This document shows, piece after piece, positions 8,417 through 17,022 of a DNA stretch of 32,427 bases (its first letter is position 1; the number at the start of each line of letters is the position of its first letter). Under the pieces are notes generated by a model. That model was given only the letters and a program-made list of their open reading frames with translations, was not told the origin of the DNA and made no database searches. The translations under genes were made by a program, and so were the position numbers. Source of the DNA: S15-B10 sp045569115. GTDB taxonomy: Bacteria; Fidelibacterota; Marinisomatia; Marinisomatales; S15-B10. Where the stretch lies: positions 1 through 32,427 of the forward strand of contig JBJKZS010000036.1 in NCBI GenBank assembly GCA_045569115.1, read 5' to 3'.

Positions 8417-8971
8417 CTATGACAGCCTTTTATCTGTAACGGAAACTTTTTTAGAAAATAACTCCCGAATATTTTTTGAAATAGTATCTTGATAAGGCTG
8501 TTCCTTAAGGATTTGTTCTTGAAGTTTTAACAAACCTTCAATTAAAGCTTCTGGCCTAGGTGGGCATCCAGGGACATAAACATCCACAGGCACAACAAGA
8601 TCCACGCCTTTCAATACATGATAGCCATATTGCCAGTAAGGTCCCCCACTAGTTGCACAACTTCCCATAGACACCACATATTTAGGATCGGCCATCTGTT
8701 CATATAGTTTTTTAACTCTTGTTGCCATCTTCATAGTAACTGTTCCAGCAACGATCATTACATCCGCTTGACGGGGAGATGAACGTGGCATCATACCAAT
8801 ACGCTCCAAATCATGCCGAGAAGCTGCTGTCGCCATCATTTCTATAGCACAACAAGCAAGTCCAAACTGAAAATACCAAGGAGATGTAGCTCTAGCCCAG
8901 TTTACAAGCTTATTAAGCGGGGCCACGAGAATATCTCCTACACCACTTTTTGACGTTTGGTTGTTAGTCAT
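8417..8971 (-). CDS. nuoB: NADH-quinone oxidoreductase subunit B
   Basis: A 184-residue NuoB/PSST-type subunit of complex I, carrying cluster N2, which passes electrons to quinone. The tandem cysteines Cys40-Cys41 (GLACCAIEMM), Cys105 (SMGSCATSGG) and Cys136 (YVPGCPPRPEAL) are all present, so the cluster site is intact. The Ser/Arg-rich loop MPRSSPRQADV is also present. The gene lies outside any nuo operon: its only co-directional partner is the small Cys protein 2 bases upstream, and a terminator follows. It may complete a complex encoded elsewhere or belong to a related NuoB-like enzyme. Confidence 0.93.
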   Translation of the reverse strand: MTNNQTSKSGVGDILVAPLNKLVNWARATSPWYFQFGLACCAIEMMATAASRHDLERIGMMPRSSPRQADVMIVAGTVTMKMATRVKKLYEQMADPKYVVSMGSCATSGGPYWQYGYHVLKGVDLVVPVDVYVPGCPPRPEALIEGLLKLQEQILKEQPYQDTISKNIRELFSKKVSVTDKRLS

Positions 8972-8973
8972 AA

Positions 8974-9231
8974 TTAATCTTTTATTTGTTCTGTAGTCAT
9001 ATAAACTGGTTTTTTCCCCATAAAATCATGATGCGGGAGTATAGCATAGCCCTGCTGATTTCGTGTTGGACATGAAGAACAGGAAGTCGAACCATTTGAA
9101 CGGTGTCTCACGATTTCAAGAATCTTTTTATCGGTTTCATCGGCTCCGGCAACCAATTCTTCATCTGTTTCGATATACCAGCGGAGAGTTACTAGATACC
9201 GATATGATTTTTTCTCATCTTCTTCACTCAT
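8974..9231 (-). CDS. Small soluble Cys-containing protein upstream of nuoB
   Basis: An 85-residue protein I do not recognise. It is acidic at the N-terminus, with no membrane segment, and has a CSSCPTRNQQG motif near residue 51 and a His pair further on (ILPHHDF). It ends 2 bases before nuoB, so the two are surely co-transcribed. It takes the place where nuoA, a three-helix membrane protein, normally stands, but shows none of NuoA's hydrophobic helices. The CxxC could bind metal or be redox-active. It is a real gene by its coupling to nuoB; the function is unknown. Confidence 0.65.
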   Translation of the reverse strand: MSEEDEKKSYRYLVTLRWYIETDEELVAGADETDKKILEIVRHRSNGSTSCSSCPTRNQQGYAILPHHDFMGKKPVYMTTEQIKD

Positions 9232-9366
9232 TAGGATGTCCTCGGATTGATTGCTTCAGTTTTTACAATATAGAATTTATGCAAAGACCTTGATTTGACA
9301 AATCCCTTTCCTTTATAAATCATTTTATTTTAATAAAAAAAATTATTCAAAATAGAATTTCCTTTC

Positions 9367-9393
9367 TTGACAACTTAATACTAAGAGTTAAAT
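9367..9393 (+). promoter_or_regulatory. Putative promoter for malic enzyme
   Basis: TTGACA at 9367-9372 is followed after 15 bases by TTAAAT at 9388-9393 (four of six matches to TATAAT). This would start transcription about 20 bases before the ATG at 9421. The whole 9232-9420 region is an AT-rich divergent gap between the minus-strand nuoB pair and this gene and holds no ORF of note. Confidence 0.4.
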
Positions 9394-9420
9394 TTCCTTT
9401 TAGCCAGACCAATTAACATT

Positions 9421-11080
9421 ATGTCAAAATCAAAACCAACTCTTACAAAAAAGAATCAATTAATACAGGGCAATTCGATTTTAAAAGATCCAATCTTGAA
9501 TAAAGGTACTGCTTTTACTAAACAAGAACGTAATAGGCTTAACTTAATAGGGCTTCTTCCACCAAGAGTTTTTAGTCAAAAAGAACAAGTAATGAGAGTA
9601 TTAGAAAATGTTCGTCGCAAGCCAAATGATCTTGAAAAATATATTTTTCTTATTGGACTTCAGAATAGGAATGAAACTTTATTTTATAAAACTCTTATTG
9701 ACAATATAGAAGAATTAATGCCAATTATATATACCCCAACGGTCGGAAAAGCATGCCAGCAATATGGACATATTTTTTAGACGACCACGAGGATTATATC
9801 TTACATCAGAGGATAAGGGAAATATTCAAGATATATTAGGTAATTGGCCGTATAAAAAAGTAGGAGTAATTGTGGTAACGGATGGTGAGCGTATTCTTGG
9901 CTTAGGGGATTTAGGTGCAAATGGGATGGGTATACCTGTAGGAAAACTTTCTCTTTACACTGCTTGTGCAGGTATTCCACCATCAGAATGTTTGCCTATT
10001 ACTATAGATGTGGGAACAAATAATGAAACTCTTTTAAAAGACCCCTTATATATTGGACAAAATAAACCCCGATTAGGAGAACCAGATTATGTGGATTTGA
10101 TGGATGAATTTATTGAAGCTGTCAAAACCTTGCACCCAAAGGCTATTATTCAGTTTGAAGATTTTGAAGGCACTCACGCATACAATTTTCTAAATAGGTA
10201 TAGACATATAGCTCGGATGTTTAATGATGATATACAAGGTACGGCTTCTGTAATGCTTGCTGGACTTTATTCAGCTCTGAAAATCACAGGAGGAAAACTT
10301 TCTGAACAAAAGATTCTTTTTATGGGGGCTGGGGCTGCTGGAATTGGGATAGGAAACTTATTAACTAGCGCTCTTATTAAATCAGGATTAACAAAGTCAA
10401 AAGCTCAAAGCGCTAGTTGGTTTTTTGATTCAAAAGGCCTATTGGTAGCTGATCGAGAACATTTGCGAGAAATGCAATTACCTTTTGCACATAAATATTC
10501 AGCTATAGAAAGTTTTTCTGAGGCAATCCGACATTTAAAACCTACAGCTATTGTAGGAGTTTCTGGGCAAGCGGGTCTATTTACTGAAGAAGTAATTAGA
10601 ACGATGGCAGATTTAAATGAACATCCAATTATTTTCCCCCTATCTAATCCAACTTCAAAAGCAGAATGTTCTGCTAAACAAGCATATGAATGGACAAATG
10701 GCAAGGCTATTTTTGCTAGCGGAAGTCCTTTTGATGCAGTTACTATTAATGAGAAAACTTTACATCCTGCTCAGGGTAATAATGCATATATTTTCCCAGG
10801 CGTCGGACTTGGGGTTTTAGCAAGCGGTGCAAGAACAATAACAGATGAAATGTTTCTAGTTAGTGCTGAGGCACTATCTGAAACAGTGAATGAAAGCAAT
10901 CTTAAACAAGGAATGTTATACCCACCATTAAGTTCTATTAGGTCTGTCTCCAAAAAAATTTCTATTGAAGTTGCAAAGCATGCTTATAAAGCTAAGAGCA
11001 CAACAGAACAGGAGCCTAGTAATGTGGATGCCTATATTGACAAAATGATGTATTTACCAGAATATATATCTTATTCCTGA
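9421..11080 (+). CDS. maeA: Malic enzyme (NAD-type family), interrupted by a one-base frameshift
   Basis: The gene is in two frames. 9421-9780 encodes the first 119 residues, ending YTPTVGKACQQYGHIF-stop. The rest continues in the +1 frame from about 9773 with RRPRGLYLTSEDKG to 11080. The family reads straight through as ...HIFRRPRG..., so the break is one extra T in the T6 run at 9774-9779. Restored, it is ~552 residues, normal for the maeA/sfcA family. Later motifs are intact: GDLGANGMGIPVGK, IQFEDFEGTHAYNFL with FNDDIQGTASV (metal and substrate site), the nucleotide fold FMGAGAAGIGIGN and PLSNPTSKAE. It converts malate to pyruvate and CO2. NAD versus NADP use is not decided. The break is either a sequencing or assembly error, or a real mutation. 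Confidence 0.88.
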
Positions 11081-11091
11081 TAACAATGCTA

Positions 11092-11109
11092 GGAGTAGAA
11101 AACTACTTC
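11092..11109. terminator. Small hairpin between convergent malic enzyme and dctP
   Basis: GGAGTAG at 11092-11098 pairs with CTACTTC at 11103-11109 (one G-T wobble) across an AAAA loop, in the 34-base gap between the two convergent genes. There is no good T tract on either side. Position is the main argument for a bidirectional terminator. Confidence 0.3.
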
Positions 11110-11114
11110 AATAA

Positions 11115-12107
11115 TTACTTTGACCTGAATTCGTTTCTTAATTTAATTGCTTTGTCAAAGGCCTTCTCTGGTACAATATCCCCACGAATATATGGATATA
11201 CAGTTTTTACAAGCTCTCTCCACTCGTCTAATTCATCTTCAGATACGTTATGAGAAACAAGTCCATATTCTTCCATAACCTTTATTGCCTTGTCGTCAAG
11301 TTCTCGAATTTCATTTGTTAGTTCAGTTTCGGCCTTTTTTGATGCATTAATTATTAAAGTTTGGATTTCAGGAGATATTTGATCCCAAATTTTTTTCTGC
11401 ATGATAGTACCTCCCATCAGTGGAGCCCATCTCAAATTGGCCATATGTTTTGCTCCAGCAAACCACTGTCCCCCAAGTGCTAGAAGAGGAGTAGTATTAA
11501 ATGCTGTAACCATACCTGTTTGTAAAGCAACAAGAAGATCAGTTGCTGCAAGAGGTACAGGGGAAAAACCAAGGCTTTCATGCATTTCCATATCTGAGCC
11601 TTCATCAGCCCAGACGAATAATTTATGACTTTTTAAATCATTAGGAACACGTATCGGTGATTTAGCAAAATAGCGAACCCAGCCAACCTCACCCCAATGG
11701 AGGAAAACATAACCTTTTTCTTCAAGTTTTTCTATTAGTTCGGGAGTCATTTTTTCACGAACGTAATCTTTCTCTTCATCTGAATTATATAGCATTGGTA
11801 TGTGAGATATTGCGGTAAATTCAGGAACAATATAAGCAAGCCCTCCTGTTGATAAAGTTGCAGCATTTAACTGTCCAATACGCATCTTACGAATCACCGC
11901 TGATTCATCTCCAGCAACACCACCAGGATATATAGTTAGTTTTACCTCTCCATCAGATTCGTCACGCCAGTTTTGCCCCATTTCTCGAAGCCTTAAATCC
12001 CAAGGAGAACCATGTGCAGCAAGTGTTGCAAGCTTTATATTAATTTTTTTTGCATCAAGGGGCATGGAAAAAAAAGTGAGAAAAACAATTATTATTCTTA
12101 TGATCAT
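11115..12107 (-). CDS. dctP: TRAP transporter solute-binding protein, DctP family
   Basis: A 330-residue periplasmic receptor. The signal peptide covers about residues 1-19 (ending PLDA|KK). The mature start IKLATLAAHGSPWDL, the GGVAGDESAVIRKMRIGQL segment and the LVALQTGMVTAFNTTPL segment match the DctP/TRAP-T family. The conserved Arg that clamps a ligand carboxylate is probably in WVRYFAKSPIRV. Family members capture C4-dicarboxylates, other organic acids or related solutes for a DctQM permease. No dctQ or dctM is present on either side, so this is an orphan receptor here. Ligand not determined; nearby malic enzyme makes dicarboxylates plausible only. Confidence 0.9.
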   Translation of the reverse strand: MIIRIIIVFLTFFSMPLDAKKINIKLATLAAHGSPWDLRLREMGQNWRDESDGEVKLTIYPGGVAGDESAVIRKMRIGQLNAATLSTGGLAYIVPEFTAISHIPMLYNSDEEKDYVREKMTPELIEKLEEKGYVFLHWGEVGWVRYFAKSPIRVPNDLKSHKLFVWADEGSDMEMHESLGFSPVPLAATDLLVALQTGMVTAFNTTPLLALGGQWFAGAKHMANLRWAPLMGGTIMQKKIWDQISPEIQTLIINASKKAETELTNEIRELDDKAIKVMEEYGLVSHNVSEDELDEWRELVKTVYPYIRGDIVPEKAFDKAIKLRNEFRSK

Positions 12108-12264
12108 AAGATGGAAGTTAAGATAAGCTGATATAAAGGAAAAAGTTTAGTATTTGAAAAAGAGAATTTTTTGACTTGAAAAAATAATTATTAGGATTAT
12201 TTAAAGGTCGTGGTGAAAATAATAAGTAAGACTATATTGTTAAACGGAACCCTATAACAATTAT

Positions 12265-13158
12265 ATGACAGCTGGAAAAATTATTATATTAGTTAATCCT
12301 AAAGGGGGTAATAAAAAGGCCCCTAAAATACTTCGTAAGGTTTTGCCTATATTAAATGAATCGAAAATTAATTTCCAAATTATTGAAACTGAATATGAAG
12401 GGCATGCCAAAAAGTTAGCTCAAGGACTAGATTTAAATGGAATTATTGGTCTTTGTCAGATTGGGGGAGATGGTACATTTCATGAAGTTGTAAATGGGGT
12501 TTTAACGAGACAAGATGGGAAGCAAGTCCCTTTGGGTTATATTCCTGGGGGAACTGGGAATTCTTTTATGTATGACTTGAAATGTCTTGAACCAGTTGAA
12601 GCTGTTAAGCGTATTATAGTAGGAGCAACTAAGAAAATTGATGTAGTGGAAGTAAAAATGTTAAATGAGAAAATATATTGCATCAATATTGTAGGGTGGG
12701 GAATGGTAACTGATATAAATAGTTCTGCTGAAAAAATCCGATGGCTTAAAGGACAGCGGTATAATGTCATGACAATTCTACATGCATTAAAATTAAAAAG
12801 ACGCTCAGCTGAAATATTGATTGATGGGAAGAAGATAAGTGACAAATTCCTCTTTGCAATTGCTTGTAATACAATACATACAGGTCGCGGAATGAAAATG
12901 GCACCCAAAGCCGATCTTAATGATGGATTAATTGATTTAATTCTTGTTAGGGAGGCGGGCAGAGTTAAGCTTTTAAAAATGTTTCCCAAAGTTTTCGATG
13001 GAACCCATATTAACGATCCTATTGTAGAGTACCATCAAGTTAAATCGTTTTCAATTATACCATCAGAGGATGAGACTGTTAATCTAGATGGTGAATTAAA
13101 AGGAAGTACACCTTTGTTTGCAGATGTTATCCCTTCGGCAATTTCAGTATTTGTTTAA
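12265..13158 (+). CDS. Diacylglycerol kinase family lipid kinase
   Basis: A 297-residue soluble kinase of the DAGK/sphingosine kinase/YegS superfamily. The nucleotide-site motifs are clear: IILVNPKGG at the N-terminus, GGDGTFHEVVNGV at about 67-79, and PGGTGNSF at about 94-101. The C-terminal beta domain ends with the usual LDGE motif (NLDGELKGSTP). These enzymes phosphorylate diacylglycerol or other lipid alcohols at the membrane surface. Its stop codon shares a base with the start of the next gene (TAATG at 13156), so the two are translationally coupled. The lipid substrate cannot be inferred. Confidence 0.9.
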   Translation: MTAGKIIILVNPKGGNKKAPKILRKVLPILNESKINFQIIETEYEGHAKKLAQGLDLNGIIGLCQIGGDGTFHEVVNGVLTRQDGKQVPLGYIPGGTGNSFMYDLKCLEPVEAVKRIIVGATKKIDVVEVKMLNEKIYCINIVGWGMVTDINSSAEKIRWLKGQRYNVMTILHALKLKRRSAEILIDGKKISDKFLFAIACNTIHTGRGMKMAPKADLNDGLIDLILVREAGRVKLLKMFPKVFDGTHINDPIVEYHQVKSFSIIPSEDETVNLDGELKGSTPLFADVIPSAISVFV

Positions 13159-13790
13159 TGAAGCCAACAAAAATAGTTGTATTGATTGCGCTGTTTTTTT
13201 TAGAAAGTAAAATTTTATGTCAAACTTGGGAAGTTGTAAAAATTGCAGGTGATACATCAAGGAATCTCTCTTTTACGGAAATGCAGGGAGAAGTCTTATT
13301 CGCAACTCAAGAAGGAAGACAGGCCTCTGACATCCAAGCATTTGATATTTCAACAATTGATCAACTAAGATATTTAGGCAAGAAAAAAATTACCCCTCCT
13401 TTGAAGACTCGGGTAGTAGGGGTGGTTGGAGGTTCAGCTGTAGGCTATAGTGTTGGCTATATGATGGGAAACATTATTTTGTGGTGGTTATCATATGAAG
13501 ATTTGGGATCATTAAAACTTTTTGGGCCAAGACCTGAAGATATCAATAGCGGGCAACAATTAATAGCTGATCTTGCATTCAAGATTTCTATGTTAGTAGG
13601 AATTTTTGGAGGCTATGAGTGGAAAACACAATTTATACAAGAAGAGAAAAACTATGACTTATTTAGTTTTTCAGACGTGGAGCGAGAAAAATATATACAA
13701 TCAATAATTTGGCCAAACCGTTCAAAGGTGATTAAAGAAATTGTTAAAAAGAATGTCAAAAGGCTTAAGGGTTTAATAAATAAAAATTAA
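13158..13790 (+). CDS. Secreted or membrane-associated protein of unknown function
   Basis: A 210-residue protein I do not recognise. A signal peptide is likely at residues 1-21 (MKPTKIVVLIALFFLESKILC, then QTWE). A small beta-rich stretch follows (about 24-75, ...GEVLFATQEGRQASDIQAF...), resembling the short SH3- or Sm-like strands often seen in envelope proteins of this group. Two glycine-rich hydrophobic segments follow (about 84-108, GVVGGSAVGYSVGYMMGNI, and 136-152), then a basic C-terminus. The gene is coupled to the lipid kinase by a one-base overlap, so a role at the membrane is plausible. Its stop overlaps the stop of the convergent aminotransferase gene (TTAA, 13787-13790). Confidence 0.65.
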   Translation: MKPTKIVVLIALFFLESKILCQTWEVVKIAGDTSRNLSFTEMQGEVLFATQEGRQASDIQAFDISTIDQLRYLGKKKITPPLKTRVVGVVGGSAVGYSVGYMMGNIILWWLSYEDLGSLKLFGPRPEDINSGQQLIADLAFKISMLVGIFGGYEWKTQFIQEEKNYDLFSFSDVEREKYIQSIIWPNRSKVIKEIVKKNVKRLKGLINKN

Positions 13791-14992
13791 CACACATTAT
13801 TTTTTTTAGAGGGATTATAATTTGAATTAAGTTCGATTTTTAAAATCTCGAACAATCGTTCGATATCATCAATGCTATTATACAGGTAAGGAGAGATCCT
13901 CATAGAGTTACCTCTAATACTAACATAAACATTTTTTTCTTTTAATTGTGCTATAAGACTCTTTGGTATACCATGAGGAAAGCGAATGCCAATAAGGTAG
14001 TCGACTCTCATTTCTGGTGGAGATACTTTGAGTCCAATATTTTCCGCATAGTCACCAATTGTATTAGTCAATTGAGCGAGCGTTTCATTAACATTTTGAA
14101 TTTTCCATTCAAGTATTTGTTTGAATGCTGTTATTGCCATAGGCATAATAGCGAAATTACTTCTCTCCCCAACATCAAACCTTCGAGCACCTGCTTGGAA
14201 ATCCTTTTGATAGTGAATTAAATTACTAAAATCTTCACTATGGGAACGGTTAATCCAATTGTGCTCTAAAGGAACTCCTTCTTGCCACCTTGGAGCAATA
14301 TAAATAAAGGTTAAGGAATATGGGCCAAGTAACCATTTATATGAAGGAGCAATAATAAAATCAGGGTCGATATCAGAAATAGAAATAGGAAGTACCCCAG
14401 CAGATTGGGCAAGGTCAAGCACTATTGTTGATCCAACATGGCGACATCTTTCAGACACAGATTGTATATCTATGATGGCACCGTCTGTCCAGTGGCAGTT
14501 AGGAATAGCAACTACGCTAGTGTTGCTTTGGATCTGGTTAATTAGGTTCTCAGTAATTGATTGATCCTTACGACGTTTTGAAACAATAAGATTAGCACCG
14601 ACATTTTTTGTTTTTTCAAACCAACCATAATAGTTTGAGGGAAACTGATCTTCCATTACAACCACACTATTACCACTCTTAATGGGGAGATTTAAAGTAG
14701 CTATTCCGACCCCATAACTAACCGAAGGAATGATTGCTATGTCATTCGATGTTGCCCCAATAATTTTTGCAAAAAGTCCTCTAGCAACCTCAGCTTCATC
14801 AAAAAAGTTTTCTGCTTCGATTTTCCACGGAGATTTTTTCCGAGAGACACCTTTTAACCCTGCCTCCGTCACAGACTTTAGTGAAGGAGACATATAAGCA
14901 CAGTTTAAGTAAATGAGATCATCAGGTATATCAAACAGATCTTTTTGGTTGGATATCAACATATAAATAGAATCTTGTAATATTTGTGACAA
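13787..14992 (-). CDS. Class V aminotransferase (PLP-dependent)
   Basis: A 401-residue fold-type I PLP enzyme of the class V group (cysteine desulfurase, kynureninase, isopenicillin-N epimerase relatives). The motif YLNCAYMSPSL opens the fold. NCHWTDGAIIDI lies around residue 165, the PLP-binding Asp193 is in VLDLAQSAGV, and the Schiff-base Lys219 is in APSYKWLLGPY. The pattern is closest to the epimerase/kynureninase-like members; no desulfurase active-site Cys loop is evident. The ATG at 14992 gives a ten-residue extension; an alternative start is Met11 (MLISNQKDLF). It is transcribed alone, divergent from the class III aminotransferase. The substrate is unknown. Confidence 0.85.
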   Translation of the reverse strand: MSQILQDSIYMLISNQKDLFDIPDDLIYLNCAYMSPSLKSVTEAGLKGVSRKKSPWKIEAENFFDEAEVARGLFAKIIGATSNDIAIIPSVSYGVGIATLNLPIKSGNSVVVMEDQFPSNYYGWFEKTKNVGANLIVSKRRKDQSITENLINQIQSNTSVVAIPNCHWTDGAIIDIQSVSERCRHVGSTIVLDLAQSAGVLPISISDIDPDFIIAPSYKWLLGPYSLTFIYIAPRWQEGVPLEHNWINRSHSEDFSNLIHYQKDFQAGARRFDVGERSNFAIMPMAITAFKQILEWKIQNVNETLAQLTNTIGDYAENIGLKVSPPEMRVDYLIGIRFPHGIPKSLIAQLKEKNVYVSIRGNSMRISPYLYNSIDDIERLFEILKIELNSNYNPSKKNNVC

Positions 14993-15011
14993 AGATGCAA
15001 CGATAAACGTG

Positions 15012-15042
15012 TTGTGCGGTGTTAACTTATACTAACTATAAT
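15012..15042 (+). promoter_or_regulatory. Putative promoter for the class III aminotransferase unit
   Basis: A perfect TATAAT lies at 15037-15042, with a weak TTGTGC at 15012-15017 (19-base spacer). GAGGT at 15054-15058 then lies 7 bases before the ATG at 15066. The -10 is the strong part of this call. Confidence 0.4.
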
Positions 15043-15065
15043 ATAGAAATAGTGAGGTGAGAGAA

Positions 15066-16361
15066 ATGAACAGTAAAGATATACGGAATAAGCATAAAGA
15101 ATATCTTTTTGAGGCTGTAAAGAATTATTATAAAGAACCTATTGTTGTGTCGAATGCAAAAGGAACCCGCGTAAATGATATGGATGGAAATTCATATTTA
15201 GATTTTTTTGGAGGCATTCTAACAGTATCAGTAGGCCATGCTAATGAAGAAGTCATCAAGTCTATTACGACTCAAGTAAATCATTTAACTCATATTTCAT
15301 CTCTTTATCCTACAATACCTGTAGTTGAACTAGCGGAACGGTTAGCAAATATTGCACCAGGTAATCTTGATAAAGTTTTCCTTAATGCTTCAGGTACTGA
15401 AGCGGATGAAACGGCAGTTATGATGGCTCAGCTTTACACTGGTAATTCAGAAATTTTAGCACTTCGCCATGGCTATTCAGGAAGATCTTTGTTGGCCCAA
15501 TCTCTTACAGCGCATGCATCATGGAGGGCGTTGCCAACCCAAGTCCCAGGGGTTAAACATGCTTTGGCTCCATACTGTTATCGGTGCCCATTGAAACTTA
15601 GTTATCCCGAATGTGGACTAGCCTGCGCAGAGGATGTAGAAGAGCTAATTCGTACGACGACTACAGGTGAAATTGCCGGTATCATTGCTGAGCCAATTAT
15701 GGGTGTTGGTGGTTTTATTACACCTCCAGACGAATATTTTAAGGTAGTAGCTGAAATAGTTCGCAATCATGGCGGAGTTTTTATTTCTGATGAAGTTCAA
15801 ACTGGTTTTGGTCGAACTGGAACTCAATGGGGTATTGAACAATATGATGTTGAACCTGATATGATTACTGTAGCAAAAGGCATCGCGAATGGAATGCCAT
15901 TAGCTGCTGTTGTTACGACTAAAGATATAGCTAGCACTCTCACAAAGAATACAATTTCAACTTTTGGCGGCAACCCTGTTAGCTGTGCTGCTGCTAGTAC
16001 TACAATCGATATCATGAAAAGAGATAATTTGAAGGACAATTCTTTAAAAATGGGAAAAATCCTTCGTAATGGTCTAGAAAATTTGAAGGAAAAATATCCT
16101 AAGGTTATTGGAGATGTTCGAGGAAAAGGTCTCATGCAAGGAGTGGAGCTTGTAGAGGATGAAAGCAAAGGGAACAGGACACCAAATATTAAAGCTACTG
16201 ACCAATTTATGGAAGAGACGAAAAAGCGGGGACTTCTTATAGGGCGTGGTGGTATTTATGGAACCGCATTAAGAATTGCCCCACCATTGATTATTAATAA
16301 TAGTGAAGTAGAAGAAGCATTGGGTATAATGGACGATTCCTTTAAAGCAATAGGAGTTTGA
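15066..16361 (+). CDS. Class III aminotransferase, alanine-glyoxylate aminotransferase 2-like
   Basis: A 431-residue PLP enzyme. I choose the ATG at 15066, 7 bases after GAGGT, over the in-frame GTG at 15057 that lies inside that ribosome binding site. The class III landmarks are present: DGNSYLDFFGGI, FLNASGTEADETA, GFITPP, VFISDEVQTGFGRTG (PLP Asp, about 242) and TVAKGIANGMPLAAV (PLP Lys, about 271). It contains CYRCPLKLSYPECGLAC (about 171-187), typical of the AGXT2-like branch. Such enzymes move amino groups from alanine, beta-amino acids or omega-amines to a keto acid. It is followed 1 base later by the DUF302 gene. The exact substrate is unknown. Confidence 0.9.
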   Translation: MNSKDIRNKHKEYLFEAVKNYYKEPIVVSNAKGTRVNDMDGNSYLDFFGGILTVSVGHANEEVIKSITTQVNHLTHISSLYPTIPVVELAERLANIAPGNLDKVFLNASGTEADETAVMMAQLYTGNSEILALRHGYSGRSLLAQSLTAHASWRALPTQVPGVKHALAPYCYRCPLKLSYPECGLACAEDVEELIRTTTTGEIAGIIAEPIMGVGGFITPPDEYFKVVAEIVRNHGGVFISDEVQTGFGRTGTQWGIEQYDVEPDMITVAKGIANGMPLAAVVTTKDIASTLTKNTISTFGGNPVSCAAASTTIDIMKRDNLKDNSLKMGKILRNGLENLKEKYPKVIGDVRGKGLMQGVELVEDESKGNRTPNIKATDQFMEETKKRGLLIGRGGIYGTALRIAPPLIINNSEVEEALGIMDDSFKAIGV

Positions 16362-16362
16362 T

Positions 16363-16746
16363 ATGAAATATGGATATCAGAGAACGGTTAATTTTGATTT
16401 TGAAAAGGTAGATAAAAAAATCAGAGAAACATTGTTGGAGGAAGGCTTTGGTATTTTGACAGAGATAGATGTAAAAAAAGCGTTTAAAGAGAAACTTAAA
16501 ATTGATTTTCAACGTTATAGAATTTTAGGTGCTTGTAATCCGCCACTTGCACATAAAGCCCTCACAGCTGAGCTTGAAGTAGGGATGCTAATGCCGTGTA
16601 ATGTGGTAATATGGGAGAATTTAGATAGTAGTGTAACTATATCTGTAGGAGATGCTGAAGTTCTTCTGTCTGTTACAGAAGCTGATTTACATTCTATTAC
16701 GAGCGAAGCAAATCAGCGCTTGAAAAATGCTGTTGACGCTGTATAA
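16363..16746 (+). CDS. DUF302 domain protein
   Basis: A 127-residue protein spanning one DUF302 domain. The signature runs from FGILTEIDVKKAFKEKL through YRILGACNPPLAHKAL to LMPCNVVIWEN, with the Cys in GACNP and LMPCN conserved in the family. DUF302 proteins are small, cytoplasmic and of unsettled function, often found near redox or metal genes. It starts one base after the aminotransferase stop and is followed by the FmdB-like gene, so the three form one unit. Confidence 0.88.
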   Translation: MKYGYQRTVNFDFEKVDKKIRETLLEEGFGILTEIDVKKAFKEKLKIDFQRYRILGACNPPLAHKALTAELEVGMLMPCNVVIWENLDSSVTISVGDAEVLLSVTEADLHSITSEANQRLKNAVDAV

Positions 16747-16761
16747 AATCCAAATAAAGTT

Positions 16762-16974
16762 ATGCCAATTTTTGATTACAAGTGTAATAATTGTGGGGAC
16801 AAGTTTGAGGAACTTGTTCTTTCTAAGCATGATGAACCTGAAAGGTGTCCATCGTGTACAGATCAAAAAATAGAAAAACTTATGAGTGTACCAGCAGCTT
16901 TGACATTTAATTCTATTTCAAATTCTTCTAGTGAGTGCCCATGTGTAGAAAAGCAGGGCACAGGTTTCTCTTGA
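16762..16974 (+). CDS. FmdB-type zinc ribbon protein
   Basis: A 70-residue protein beginning MPIFDYKCNNCGDKFEEL, the hallmark of the FmdB/CxxC_CxxC_SSSS regulatory zinc ribbon. The second Cys pair is in CPSCTDQ (about 31-34), so a zinc knuckle of four cysteines is intact. The tail carries a further CPC motif. Members are named after a formamidase regulator, but most have no known target. It ends the transcription unit started at 15066. Confidence 0.88.
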   Translation: MPIFDYKCNNCGDKFEELVLSKHDEPERCPSCTDQKIEKLMSVPAALTFNSISNSSSECPCVEKQGTGFS

Positions 16975-17022
16975 ACATAATACAACTCCCGGTCGGGAAG
17001 TGGTTAAAACACATCTTATACT

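Noticed and set aside
9773..9782. Programmed +1 frameshift in malic enzyme as the preferred explanation
   Set aside because: TTT-TAG could slip, but no stimulatory Shine-Dalgarno-like element is evident and two other genes here are broken at T runs in the same way, so an error is more likely.
15057..15065. GTG start of the class III aminotransferase
   Set aside because: The GTG lies within the GAGGT ribosome binding site of the ATG at 15066.
16987..16998. TCCCGGTCGGGA palindrome as a terminator or operator
   Set aside because: Only 5 bp arms with a 2-base loop and no T run; too weak on its own.
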